From positions 62,001 through 126,000 of the forward strand of contig NZ_JBISCD010000039.1 in NCBI RefSeq assembly GCF_044386045.1: a stretch of 64,000 bases of DNA. The letters are read 5' to 3'. Positions 25,387 to 34,623 of the stretch are shown here, one piece after another (positions within the stretch are counted from its first letter, which is position 1; each line of letters begins with the position of its first letter). This stretch comes from Thalassobellus sediminis. GTDB lineage: Bacteria > Bacteroidota > Bacteroidia > Flavobacteriales > Flavobacteriaceae. The translations under genes were made by a program, and so were the position numbers. The notes beneath the pieces were generated by a model. The model saw only the letters and a program-made list of their open reading frames with translations. It did no database searches and had not been told where the DNA came from.

Positions 25387-27513
25387 TTAGCTAATGTAGT
25401 TCCAGATATTTTTATACTTTCCTAAGGATATGTAAGTGTTAAGTATAACTTCGTTTTCTTTTAAAGATAAGCTAGGGTCGTGTTGTAATATCTTTTTAGC
25501 ATAATATCTGGCGCTTTGTAAAACGTCATTGTCTTTAATAATATCGGCTATTTTTAGGTTTAAAATGCCACTTTGTTGTGTTCCCATTATATCTCCAGGA
25601 CCTCGTAAGCGCAGGTCTACTTCGGCAATTTCAAAACCGTCATTGGTTCTAACCATGGTTTCTAAACGGGTTTTACTATCGCTACTCAGTTTGTGGCTTG
25701 TCATTAAAATACAATAACTCTGTTCGGCACCACGACCTACACGTCCTCGTAATTGGTGTAATTGCGATAGCCCGAAGCGTTCTGCGCTTTCAATAATCAT
25801 AACGGAGGCATTTGGTACGTTTACTCCAACTTCAATAACTGTAGTTGCTACCATAATTTGAGTCTCACCTTTAATAAAGCGTTGCATTTCAAAATCTTTA
25901 TCGGCAGGTTTCATTTTTCCATGAACAATTGAGATTTGATATTCGGGCATAGGGAAGTCTCTAGAGATGCTTTCGTAGCCATCCATTAAATCTTTATAAT
26001 CCATAGCAGAGCTTTCTTGAATTAATGGATATACAATATAAATTTGCCTGCCTTTTGAAATTTCATCACGAATAAATTTAAAAACATTTAGACGATTATT
26101 ATCGAATCTATGAACCGTTTTTATAGACTTTCTTCCTGGTGGTAATTCGTCAATTATTGAGATGTCTAAATCGCCATAAACAGACATGGCTAAGGTTCTC
26201 GGAATTGGTGTTGCAGTCATAACTAAAACATGTGGAGGAGACGAGTTTTTCTTCCATAATTTGCTTCGTTGTGCAACTCCAAATCGGTGTTGTTCATCAA
26301 TAATTGCAAGCCCTAAATTTTTAAATTTCACTTTGTCTTCAAGTAGGGCATGAGTGCCAATTAATATTTGTAATTCACCATTTTCTAAAGCTTCGTGAAT
26401 TATTTTTCTTTTTGAAGTTTTTGTTGAACCTGTGAGTATTTCTATGCTGATATTTAGATTTTTACATAATTCAATAAATCCACTATAGTGTTGGACTGAC
26501 AAAATTTCAGTCGGAGCCATTAAACAAGCTTGGAAACCGTTGTCAAGTGCTATGAGCATTGACATGAACGCTACAATGGTTTTGCCAGAACCTACATCAC
26601 CTTGTAAAAGCCGATTCATTTGCGCATTGCTTCCTAAATCTGCACGAATTTCTTTTAAAACACGTTTCTGTGCATTGGTTAATTCGAAGGGTAAATAGGT
26701 TGAAAAAAAGGTGTTGAAATAGGTGTCTACTTTTTCAAAAGGAAAGCCTTTTATTTTTGATTTATGAATTAGATTTTTTAAAATTAATTGCAATTGAATA
26801 TAGAATAATTCTTCAAATTTTAATCTGGATTGCGCACGAGAAAGTAGTTCTGAATTCTTTGGAAAATGAATGTTTAAAAGCGCTTCTTTTTTGCTGATTA
26901 ATTTTAGTTCTGAAAGTAAATTATCAGATAATGTTTCAACAAATTTACCATTATTTTCAATGAATAATTGTTGCATGATTTTGCTCATTACCCGATTGCT
27001 TATTCCTCTGTTTGATAATTTTTCAGTAGACGGATATATAGGTTGCATGCCAGCTCTCAAATTTTTTTCATGCTCCTTTAAAAGTTCTAAATCTGGATGC
27101 GCCATGTTAAACTTTCCGCTAAACCAATTGGTTTTTCCAAAGGCAACGTAAGGTGTGTTAAGCTTTAAGTTTTCTCGAATCCATTTTTGTCCACGAAACC
27201 AAACCAATTCCATGGTTCCTGTATCATCTTGAAAGGTTGCTACTAAACGTTTGCCACGTTTTTGAGCGACTTCTTTAAAGGCTGTTATTTTACCTATTAC
27301 CTGTACATCGGCATTGTTGCGTTGTAGTTGGTTTATTTTAAAATAACGAGTGCGGTCAATATATCTGTTTGGAAATAAGTTTAATAAGTCTTGATACGTA
27401 TGAATACCTAGCTCTTTACGAAGTAAATCGGCTCTACCAGGGCCAACGCCTTTTAAATAATCTATGGGGGTTTGAAGGTTAACAGACATAGAGGCGAATT
27501 TAAGCAATTCCAT
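25387..27513 (-). CDS. recG: ATP-dependent DNA helicase RecG
   Basis: 708 residues. It remodels stalled replication forks and branched intermediates. The wedge domain lies in the first 270 residues (YLKGVGPGRADLLRKELGI). Helicase motifs: LQGDVGSGKTIVAF (Walker A, about 305), IIDEQHRFGVAQR (motif II), VLVMTATPIPRTLAM (motif III), and QLHQLRGRVGRGAEQSYC (motif VI). The C-terminal TRG motif region has LRLRGPGDIMGTQQSG. An alternative start at 27489 (MSVNLQTP) is possible; the longer start has the more AT-rich leader usual here. Same strand as miaE, 57 bases apart. Confidence 0.97.
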   Translation of the reverse strand: MELLKFASMSVNLQTPIDYLKGVGPGRADLLRKELGIHTYQDLLNLFPNRYIDRTRYFKINQLQRNNADVQVIGKITAFKEVAQKRGKRLVATFQDDTGTMELVWFRGQKWIRENLKLNTPYVAFGKTNWFSGKFNMAHPDLELLKEHEKNLRAGMQPIYPSTEKLSNRGISNRVMSKIMQQLFIENNGKFVETLSDNLLSELKLISKKEALLNIHFPKNSELLSRAQSRLKFEELFYIQLQLILKNLIHKSKIKGFPFEKVDTYFNTFFSTYLPFELTNAQKRVLKEIRADLGSNAQMNRLLQGDVGSGKTIVAFMSMLIALDNGFQACLMAPTEILSVQHYSGFIELCKNLNISIEILTGSTKTSKRKIIHEALENGELQILIGTHALLEDKVKFKNLGLAIIDEQHRFGVAQRSKLWKKNSSPPHVLVMTATPIPRTLAMSVYGDLDISIIDELPPGRKSIKTVHRFDNNRLNVFKFIRDEISKGRQIYIVYPLIQESSAMDYKDLMDGYESISRDFPMPEYQISIVHGKMKPADKDFEMQRFIKGETQIMVATTVIEVGVNVPNASVMIIESAERFGLSQLHQLRGRVGRGAEQSYCILMTSHKLSSDSKTRLETMVRTNDGFEIAEVDLRLRGPGDIMGTQQSGILNLKIADIIKDNDVLQSARYYAKKILQHDPSLSLKENEVILNTYISLGKYKNIWNYIS

Positions 27514-27678
27514 TAAAATTTTAATATTTAATGTGGTTCATTACTTTGTTGTTTTCTGGTGTTTTATTGAATTCATAATATCAGCTTTAATTTTGATGAT
27601 TTTTATAGCCAATAAAGATTTCTTTTTAAAAAATATTGAAAACAATCACTTTTTAGTGAATAATTATATTTCAATGGT

Positions 27679-27686
27679 TAAATTTG
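27679..27686 (+). promoter_or_regulatory. -7 box that rules out an upstream TTG start
   Basis: TAAATTTG is a perfect TAnnTTTG match. The in-frame TTG at 27684-27686, the upstream start alternative of the next gene, lies inside it. The ATG at 27720 is therefore the better start. No convincing -33 box is seen. Confidence 0.45.
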
Positions 27687-27719
27687 GTCTTTAAAACCAT
27701 AATTAAAGCATACGGATTG

Positions 27720-29408
27720 ATGAGAAAGCTGAACGAATTTATTTGGGAAACACATGGTATTCATGCAGGTACAGAACAAGATCATGTAAAACATGGTATT
27801 GATAAATTAGAGGATATAGTTGATAAAGCTATTGAAGCTGGTAACCCAAGTATTACGTTTATAATTCATTCACCTCGATTAACGAGTTTTCGCTATATAG
27901 CAGAAACAGATACTAATGTTAAGTTTATTAGAGGAAATAAATCGTACTTAAATTACCCAAAGCGTATTGCTAATCTTCGTGAAAAATATGACGGACAGAT
28001 TAACATAAAATATGGTGTTGAGTTAGAATGGATGGGTCCAGATCTAGGTTTGCAGTGGAGTAGATCTAAAATATTTCAAGCAGAAGATGCCGATTATGTT
28101 ATAGGTTCAGTGCATTTTGCTCCAGAAGGATTGCCTTATGATGGTTCTAAAGAAGAGGCGCTTGAGTTATTAAAAATTAGAGGAAGTCTTGAAGCTTATT
28201 GGGATGGTTATTTTAATGAAATGATTCAGATGATTGAATGTTTTGGTGATATGATTCAAATTATTGGTCATATCGATTTGCCAAAACTGAATGTAGATAT
28301 GCCTGAAGCTTTGGTGAATTTTGAAACAAGCTCACATCCGCTAGCAAATAAATTTAGAACGCTTTTAGAGCTTATTGCCGATCGTAATTTGTCTTTAGAT
28401 GTTAATATGGCTGGTAAGTTTAAAGGTGTTGGTGTGTATCCGGTTCAGAGTATTTTAAGACGTGCTAATGAGCTTCAAATACCTGTATGTGTGGGTACAG
28501 ATACGCATCATGTCCGCTATTACGGTTTGAATTATAAAGAAAGCTTAGAGTATATTCAGGAAGCTGGATATGAAAGCTATGTAAGTTACTCTAAATTAAT
28601 TCCAGAAAACCGTACCATTTACGACGACCATGAATTAAAAGTGAAATATACTGTTTTAAATAAGGGTATTGAATTATTAAATCAACGATTAGATAGTGAT
28701 CAAAGAAGAATTATTCCAGATTTTTCTTTTGGAGGTGATTTTTCAGAATTTGTAGATATTTATAAAAACTCAACAGGTATGGGTGATTATAATGCTATTA
28801 GAATTAGAAAATGGGGGAAGTCTATTACGATTACAAATGAAATACCAAAACTTACTACTAAAATAGTAAACGGGTTGTTTTCTGAGCATTTAGATGAGCC
28901 TGGTGTTATTTCTTCGCTATTTAATACATTGGCGTCAGAAGGTATAAATGTTGAAACTGCTCGATTGAAATCAAATAACGATGGCACAGCTATGGCATTT
29001 TTATCTATAGAAAACGATAATGGTAATGTTGCAAGTGCTATTGATTTTATTAATGGTACAGATGCAGGACTTTTTAATAAGTTGACTTATCAAGAAAACG
29101 CCAAAATGCCAAATTACTACAGTGAAGGTGTTTATTTATTAGAAATGGATGGCGTAAAATTAAATTTAGCGTTAAGCGAAAAAGTTATTTTAACCAAGCA
29201 TCATAATGCGCCTGGGGTTCTGTTGATATTATTGTCGGCTTTAGCTTCAAAGCACATCAATATTATAGATTTACGATTAGGAAAACTGAATGACACAGGG
29301 TATTCTGCTATAGCTACAGATGGTGATAGTAATGTTATTAGAGATTTATTATCTAAACTGGGTAATCAATATTATGAAGCTAATTTAATTGAGTTTCATA
29401 GTTTCTAA
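27720..29408 (+). CDS. PHP-domain phosphatase-like protein fused to two ACT domains
   Basis: 562 residues from ATG 27720. The PHP domain (about 8-300) is of the HisK/HisJ kind, with likely metal residues in THGIH (11-15), H50, E101, H132, H184 (GHID) and the TDTHH motif (260-264). After a linker, ACT domain 1 spans about 380-440 (HLDEPGVISSLFNTLASEGINVETARL) and ACT domain 2 about 490-560 (HNAPGVLLILLSALASKHINIIDLRL). ACT pairs of this form bind amino acids, as in phosphoglycerate dehydrogenase. The architecture suggests a phosphatase or related hydrolase controlled by an amino acid, for example in histidine or serine synthesis. Neither pathway is encoded nearby, so the substrate is open. Confidence 0.8.
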   Translation: MRKLNEFIWETHGIHAGTEQDHVKHGIDKLEDIVDKAIEAGNPSITFIIHSPRLTSFRYIAETDTNVKFIRGNKSYLNYPKRIANLREKYDGQINIKYGVELEWMGPDLGLQWSRSKIFQAEDADYVIGSVHFAPEGLPYDGSKEEALELLKIRGSLEAYWDGYFNEMIQMIECFGDMIQIIGHIDLPKLNVDMPEALVNFETSSHPLANKFRTLLELIADRNLSLDVNMAGKFKGVGVYPVQSILRRANELQIPVCVGTDTHHVRYYGLNYKESLEYIQEAGYESYVSYSKLIPENRTIYDDHELKVKYTVLNKGIELLNQRLDSDQRRIIPDFSFGGDFSEFVDIYKNSTGMGDYNAIRIRKWGKSITITNEIPKLTTKIVNGLFSEHLDEPGVISSLFNTLASEGINVETARLKSNNDGTAMAFLSIENDNGNVASAIDFINGTDAGLFNKLTYQENAKMPNYYSEGVYLLEMDGVKLNLALSEKVILTKHHNAPGVLLILLSALASKHINIIDLRLGKLNDTGYSAIATDGDSNVIRDLLSKLGNQYYEANLIEFHSF

Positions 29409-29446
29409 TTTGTAATATTTGGTCTAAAGTTTGCTATATTCGAAAT

Positions 29447-31429
29447 ATGAAATTTAAGCAAACACTTTTCTTTTTGTTTATAACATGTTTGGGGTTTTCT
29501 CAGCAAACCGAATACGTTGATTTTAAAACTGCTAAAGCTGATGTTTTTTTTGATGTTTACCAAGGGAAGGTCTTTGGAAAGGTTATTTATAGGTTTGAAG
29601 TTTTAAAAGATATAGATTCGGTATACCTTGATGCTAAAGGTATGCGGTTTATGCAAATAATTTTGACTTCAGATAAAATTAAATCTGATAAGTTATATCG
29701 AGGTATGGTGCCAAATCATAATGATGGAGATAAATTATGGTTAAAACATAGCTTTAAAAAAGATAGGAAATATAGGTTAAGTTTTAGATACTTCGTAAAT
29801 CCTAAAAAAGCTTTATACTTTATTGATTGGGATTATGAAGAAGGAAATAAGCAAATCTGGACACAAGGTCAAGGGAAGTACACTAGCAACTGGCTACCGA
29901 GTATTGATGATATGAACGATAAAATTGAATTTGATTTAAGTATTGAATTCGATAAGAATTATCAAGTTATAGCTAACGGAAAATTAACTGATAAAGAAAT
30001 AAACGACTCAACAACCACATGGCATTACGACATGCAAAAGCCTATGGCAAGCTATTTAGTAGCTTTAGCTATTGGTAAGTACGATAAAAAGATTGAGTAT
30101 TCTAAAAGCGGTATTCCTTTAGAAATGTATTACTATCCTGAGGATTCGTTAAAGTTTGAACCTACATATCGCTACACGAAGCAAATGTTCGATTTTTTAG
30201 AAGAAGAAATTGGTGTTCCGTATCCGTGGCAAAATTATAAGATGGTGCCTGTAAAAGACTTTTTGTATGCTGGGATGGAGAATACAAGTCTTAATATCTA
30301 TTCGGATGCTTCTGTAATCGATTCTATAGCCTTTGTAGATAGAGATTTTGTAAATATTAATGCGCATGAATTAGCGCATCAATGGTTTGGTGATTTAGTG
30401 ACTGAAACTTCTGGAAAACATCATTGGTTACAAGAGGGTTTTGCGACGTATTATGCTTTATTAGCTGAACGCAATATATATGGAGACGATTATTACTATT
30501 GGAGGTTGTATGAGTATGCTCAAGAGCTTTTAGAGCAAGATAAGGCAGGAGGAAGTACATCGCTTTTAAATCCGAAATCAAGTAGTACAACCTTTTATAA
30601 AAAAGGGGCTTGGGTATTGCATATGTTGCGAGAACGAGTAGGAGATAAGGCTTTTAAAGTAGGAGTGAAAAACTATTTGGAAAAGCATCAATATGAAAAT
30701 GTAGAGACTGATGATTTTATTAGTGAAGTAGAAAAAGCGAGTGGGGAGGATTTGAGTGATTTTGTTGAAATTTGGTTGGAGGATGATAGGTTTTATTATG
30801 AATTGGCTTTAAAAAGTCTGAAAAAATCAAAAATGATTAGTCAATATATAGATGTTGACTGCGACCAGATTGGTTCTAACTGTAGTTTCTTAGTAAGTTC
30901 TAATGTTTCAGATGAAGTTAAAATAAAAATCATTCACCAAGACCCAAAAAATATAACAAGAAAAGCCTTTAGCGGTACTCTTAAAGTGCGTCAAGCCATT
31001 GCTAAATCTTTAAATAGAATTCCTTTAGAATTAAAAGAGGACTACGAATCGCTTCTAAATGATAAATCATATATCACAATTGAAACGGCTTTATTCAATT
31101 TATGGAATAATTTTCCAGAAGAACAGAGTAAGTATTTAAATAAAACAAAAGGCATTGTTGGGTTTAATGATAAAAATGTTAGGATACTATGGCTTACTTT
31201 GGCTTTAATAACGGATGATTTTGAGCCAGCGAATAAAGAGCTTTGTTTTAAGGAATTAAACGATTATACGAGCCCTAAATACGATTTTGCAATAAGACGT
31301 AATGCATTTCAATATTTATTATGGATAAGTTCCTGCGCAGATGACTGTAAAGAAAATTTAGAACAAGCAACGAAACATCATAACTGGCAGTTTTCAAAAT
31401 ATGCAAAAGAGATGTTGAAAGATATGTAA
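29447..31429 (+). CDS. Exported M1-family zinc aminopeptidase
   Basis: 660 residues. Signal peptide 1-19 (ends GFSQQ). The N-terminal beta domain runs to about 210. The exopeptidase motif appears as AGMEN (275-279) and the zinc site as HELAH (307-311) with Glu330 nineteen residues later, plus a catalytic Tyr region near 395-405 (SSTTFYKKGAWVLHMLR). The C-terminal part (450-660) is weakly conserved. It should trim N-terminal residues from peptides in the periplasm or at the outer surface. Confidence 0.93.
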   Translation: MKFKQTLFFLFITCLGFSQQTEYVDFKTAKADVFFDVYQGKVFGKVIYRFEVLKDIDSVYLDAKGMRFMQIILTSDKIKSDKLYRGMVPNHNDGDKLWLKHSFKKDRKYRLSFRYFVNPKKALYFIDWDYEEGNKQIWTQGQGKYTSNWLPSIDDMNDKIEFDLSIEFDKNYQVIANGKLTDKEINDSTTTWHYDMQKPMASYLVALAIGKYDKKIEYSKSGIPLEMYYYPEDSLKFEPTYRYTKQMFDFLEEEIGVPYPWQNYKMVPVKDFLYAGMENTSLNIYSDASVIDSIAFVDRDFVNINAHELAHQWFGDLVTETSGKHHWLQEGFATYYALLAERNIYGDDYYYWRLYEYAQELLEQDKAGGSTSLLNPKSSSTTFYKKGAWVLHMLRERVGDKAFKVGVKNYLEKHQYENVETDDFISEVEKASGEDLSDFVEIWLEDDRFYYELALKSLKKSKMISQYIDVDCDQIGSNCSFLVSSNVSDEVKIKIIHQDPKNITRKAFSGTLKVRQAIAKSLNRIPLELKEDYESLLNDKSYITIETALFNLWNNFPEEQSKYLNKTKGIVGFNDKNVRILWLTLALITDDFEPANKELCFKELNDYTSPKYDFAIRRNAFQYLLWISSCADDCKENLEQATKHHNWQFSKYAKEMLKDM

Positions 31430-31471
31430 TTGTATTTTTAAGTTTTTATATTTACAAATAAACAATTTAAG

Positions 31472-32392
31472 TTGAAAGCATTAGTAATTTCAGGAGGGGG
31501 TAGTAAAGGCGCATACGCAGGTGGTGTTGCCCAGTATTTAATGCAGGAAGAAGGACGTGATTACGATATGTTTTTAGGAACTTCAACAGGAGGTTTGTTG
31601 GTGCCTCATTTGGCAGCAAATAAAATTGAAAAAATTCACGGCGTTTTTACGAATGTTAAACAGAGTAATATTTTCAGTATAAACCCATTTCGTACTCGTA
31701 AAAAAGGAAATAGAGAGTTTGTTTCTATTAATTTTTTGAATACTATAGTTCAATTTATTAAAAGTAAAAGAACTTTTGGGGAAAGTAAAGCTTTAAAGCG
31801 TTATATAAAGAAGCATTTTACCGAAGAGGAATATCATTATATAAAAGAACATAAACATGATGTTGTTGTAACGGTCTCTAATTTGTCAAAAAATAGAGTA
31901 GAGTATAAGTCTATAAAAGATTTTAGCTATGACGAGTTTTGTGATTGGATTTGGATTTCCTGTAATTACATACCGTTTATGTCTTTGGTTAAAAAAAACG
32001 GTTTTGAATATGCCGATGGCGGCTTAGGCTGTGTAGTGCCAATACGAGAAGCTGTTTTGCGTGGAGCTACAGAAATTGATGCTATTATATTAGAGTCTGA
32101 AAAAATGGAATACAATAAGGTTTTAGGAAAAAACCCGTTTTCATTAATGATTAATTTGTTCGGACATTTATCAGATCAAGTAGAGCGTAATGATATCACG
32201 ATTGGAAAGTTAGCTGCAAAGAATAATAATGTAAAGCTGAATTTGTACTATACATCATCAAAATTAACAGAGAATTCGCTAATATTTAATAAAAAGCTAA
32301 TGACTTCTTGGTGGGATCAAGGTTATAATTATGCCAAAGAAAAATGTAAAGAAGCGCGTTCTAATGAATTGCGCATAGAAGATTTACCATAA
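31472..32392 (+). CDS. Patatin-like phospholipase
   Basis: 306 residues from a TTG start; there is no in-frame ATG before the first motif. The oxyanion loop GGGSKGAYAGG (about 8-18), nucleophile elbow GTSTGG (about 36-41, Ser38) and the DGG motif with the catalytic Asp (EYADGGLG, near 185) form the complete Ser-Asp dyad. No signal peptide, so probably a cytoplasmic or membrane-associated lipid acyl hydrolase. Its end overlaps the convergent gene by 9 bases. Confidence 0.9.
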   Translation: MKALVISGGGSKGAYAGGVAQYLMQEEGRDYDMFLGTSTGGLLVPHLAANKIEKIHGVFTNVKQSNIFSINPFRTRKKGNREFVSINFLNTIVQFIKSKRTFGESKALKRYIKKHFTEEEYHYIKEHKHDVVVTVSNLSKNRVEYKSIKDFSYDEFCDWIWISCNYIPFMSLVKKNGFEYADGGLGCVVPIREAVLRGATEIDAIILESEKMEYNKVLGKNPFSLMINLFGHLSDQVERNDITIGKLAAKNNNVKLNLYYTSSKLTENSLIFNKKLMTSWWDQGYNYAKEKCKEARSNELRIEDLP

Positions 32393-32905
32393 TTCTGAAA
32401 CCTCTTCTTTTATAAAAGATAAAGCGGCATCACTAGGTGAAAGGCGCTCCATCATTTCGGTTAAAACCACCTCTCTAAGTTTATTTGCGGTATCTGTTTT
32501 GCTAGACATACTAGCTTTTCTAATGAGTTGAATTGTAGCGTTTTTTGCTGTTGTTATAATGTTCCAACATTTTTCACTCACATAGATTTGTTGCGATAAA
32601 TTATGTTCAAATTCTTGTTCAATAGTTTGTATAAGTAAATTGATGTAATCTTCTTTATTTGAAGATGTTGGATTGACTCTTGTTAATAGTTTTGAAGGAG
32701 ATAGGCGTTCTAAAAACAAAGCCATACGTTCGTATGCTTGTAATCGCAAAGGCATCGCATTTACTTGCATATCTTTTTTTAGTAAATAGCGTCTTCTGCC
32801 ATCTTCATTTTTGGTGTGCTCTTTAAAAAAATAATAAGCAATAACTCCTGTAATTAATGAAGGAATTGCAAAAAGAAAAAGATCGATGATTCTTTGGGTA
32901 TCCAT
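32384..32905 (-). CDS. Conserved hypothetical single-span protein
   Basis: 173 residues. One hydrophobic helix (about 8-27) at the N-terminus is followed by a charged helical cytoplasmic part with MPLRLQAYERMALFLERLSPSKLLTRV (about 50-76) and further amphipathic helices. I recognise it as a type of protein found widely in flavobacteria (I believe DUF7935) but know no function. It lies 20 bases downstream of the FMN glutamate-synthase-like gene on the same strand, so the two are probably co-transcribed. Confidence 0.75.
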   Translation of the reverse strand: MDTQRIIDLFLFAIPSLITGVIAYYFFKEHTKNEDGRRRYLLKKDMQVNAMPLRLQAYERMALFLERLSPSKLLTRVNPTSSNKEDYINLLIQTIEQEFEHNLSQQIYVSEKCWNIITTAKNATIQLIRKASMSSKTDTANKLREVVLTEMMERLSPSDAALSFIKEEVSELW

Positions 32906-32925
32906 AGTGTGATTTTAATGCTTGG

Positions 32926-34473
32926 TTAAGATTTTCCTCCCAAATATAAACAATCTTTTAAGTCTTGCATAGAATTAAAAGGAACAACTGTTTTCTCATA
33001 CATATAAGTTCTGTTTAATTCTTTTGATAAGGTATGGTCGGCTACATTAATTTCAATATCACTCATTTTAAATTGACAAGGGTGTTCGTAACCTGCGGCA
33101 TGGGTTATCTCAATAAATTCTTTTCTAAAGGATTTAAAATATTGAGCCAATCGCTCCGATTTTAATGTGGTATCAATCCCACTTTGCAGCCATTTACTTT
33201 GCGTGGCAATTCCAGTAGGACAACGGTTTGTATGACATATTTGAGCTTGTATACAACCAATACTCATCATCGCCTCCCGGGCTACATTAATACAATCGGC
33301 ACCCATAGCAAATGCCATAGCAGCTTTTGCAGGAAAACCAAGTTTACCACTGCCAATAAATACAATGCGTTCAGCAAGTCCTTTGTTTTTAAATAATCTA
33401 TATAAATCGCTAAATCCATACACCCAAGGTAAACTAACATGATCGGCAAAACTAGGCGGAGCAGCACCTGTACCACCTTCACCGCCATCTACTGCTATAA
33501 AATCTGGGCCTTTATTGGTTTTAATCATAATATCTGCTAATTCTTCCCATTGTTCTAGTTTCCCAATAGCAGCTTTTATACCAACAGGTAAACCTGTGGC
33601 TTCTGCTATTTTTTCAATAAAATCAACCATTTCAGGAACATTAGAAAAGGCAGTATGATTTGGGGGTGATAATACATCTTTACCAACTTCAACACCTCTA
33701 ATTTCGGCAATTTCTTTAGTTATTTTAGCACCAGGTAAAACACCACCTTTTCCTGGTTTAGCGCCTTGCGATAGTTTGACTTCTATGGCGCGTACAAATG
33801 GGTTTTCTTTAACTAGTTTTATTAATTTTTCCATAGAAAAACTGCCATCTTTATTACGTGCTCCAAAATAGCCTGTTCCAATATGAAAAATAACATCGCC
33901 ACCATGACTATGGTGAGGTGATAAGCCGCCTTCACCAGTATTATGGTAAGCATCAGCAATTTTAACACCTTTATTTAATGATTCTACAGCTTTTGCAGAA
34001 AGCGAGCCAAAACTCATGGCAGATATATTAACTACAGAAGCTGGTCTATATGGTCTTTTACGTTTATTGAATGCCCCCATAATTTTAGCACAGGGTAAAA
34101 ATGTTTTATCAATTTTATTAGGGTGATTTTCAGGGAGTTTATAAGGCATCATCGCATTATTTATGAATATATGTTGATGCGCATAAATATCTCTATCCGT
34201 TCCAAAGCCTTCATAATTATTCTCTTTTTTAGCAGAAGCATAAATCCAACCGCGTTCAATACGATTAAAAGGTAATTCTTCTCTATTATTAGCTACAAAA
34301 TACTGACGCATTTCTGGTCCAATACTTTCTAGCCAGTAACGTAAATGTCCAACAATAGGGTAGTTGTGACTTATAGTATGTTTTTTTTGAAAAAAGATAT
34401 CGCGTATAGCTACAATTGCCAAGGCTATTAAAACCCAACCCCACCAAGTAATATTTGATAAAAAATCGAACAT
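32926..34473 (-). CDS. FMN-binding glutamate synthase family protein, stand-alone
   Basis: 515 residues with one N-terminal membrane helix (about 8-26). The rest is the FMN/Fe-S barrel of the glutamate synthase large subunit: ISAMSFGSLSAKAVESLN, GEGGLSPHH, KLSQGAKPGKGG, the DGGEGGTGAAP loop, and the cysteine cluster CIQAQICHTNRCPTG that binds a [3Fe-4S] centre. The class II amidotransferase domain and the GltD partner are both absent. It probably transfers electrons to another substrate or uses ammonia; the true reaction of these membrane-anchored proteins is not known to me. Confidence 0.88.
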   Translation of the reverse strand: MFDFLSNITWWGWVLIALAIVAIRDIFFQKKHTISHNYPIVGHLRYWLESIGPEMRQYFVANNREELPFNRIERGWIYASAKKENNYEGFGTDRDIYAHQHIFINNAMMPYKLPENHPNKIDKTFLPCAKIMGAFNKRKRPYRPASVVNISAMSFGSLSAKAVESLNKGVKIADAYHNTGEGGLSPHHSHGGDVIFHIGTGYFGARNKDGSFSMEKLIKLVKENPFVRAIEVKLSQGAKPGKGGVLPGAKITKEIAEIRGVEVGKDVLSPPNHTAFSNVPEMVDFIEKIAEATGLPVGIKAAIGKLEQWEELADIMIKTNKGPDFIAVDGGEGGTGAAPPSFADHVSLPWVYGFSDLYRLFKNKGLAERIVFIGSGKLGFPAKAAMAFAMGADCINVAREAMMSIGCIQAQICHTNRCPTGIATQSKWLQSGIDTTLKSERLAQYFKSFRKEFIEITHAAGYEHPCQFKMSDIEINVADHTLSKELNRTYMYEKTVVPFNSMQDLKDCLYLGGKS

Positions 34474-34502
34474 AAAATTCTTGAATTTTTAAAAATGAAT
34501 GC

Positions 34503-34532
34503 TAAAGATATTTAAATTTTGATAAAGCCAAA
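34503..34532 (-). promoter_or_regulatory. Promoter of the FMN glutamate-synthase-like gene
   Basis: On the minus strand TTTG (34532-34529), 18 bases, then TATCTTTA (34510-34503), which differs from TAnnTTTG only in the last base. The -7 box lies about 30 bases before the start codon. Confidence 0.45.
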
Positions 34533-34623
34533 GTTAAATTTTAATTGTTTATAATTATTAATAATTACATACTGTTAAACGCCGTACAATGGTTATTTTT
34601 AACTTTTAAAAATTGAAATTAAT

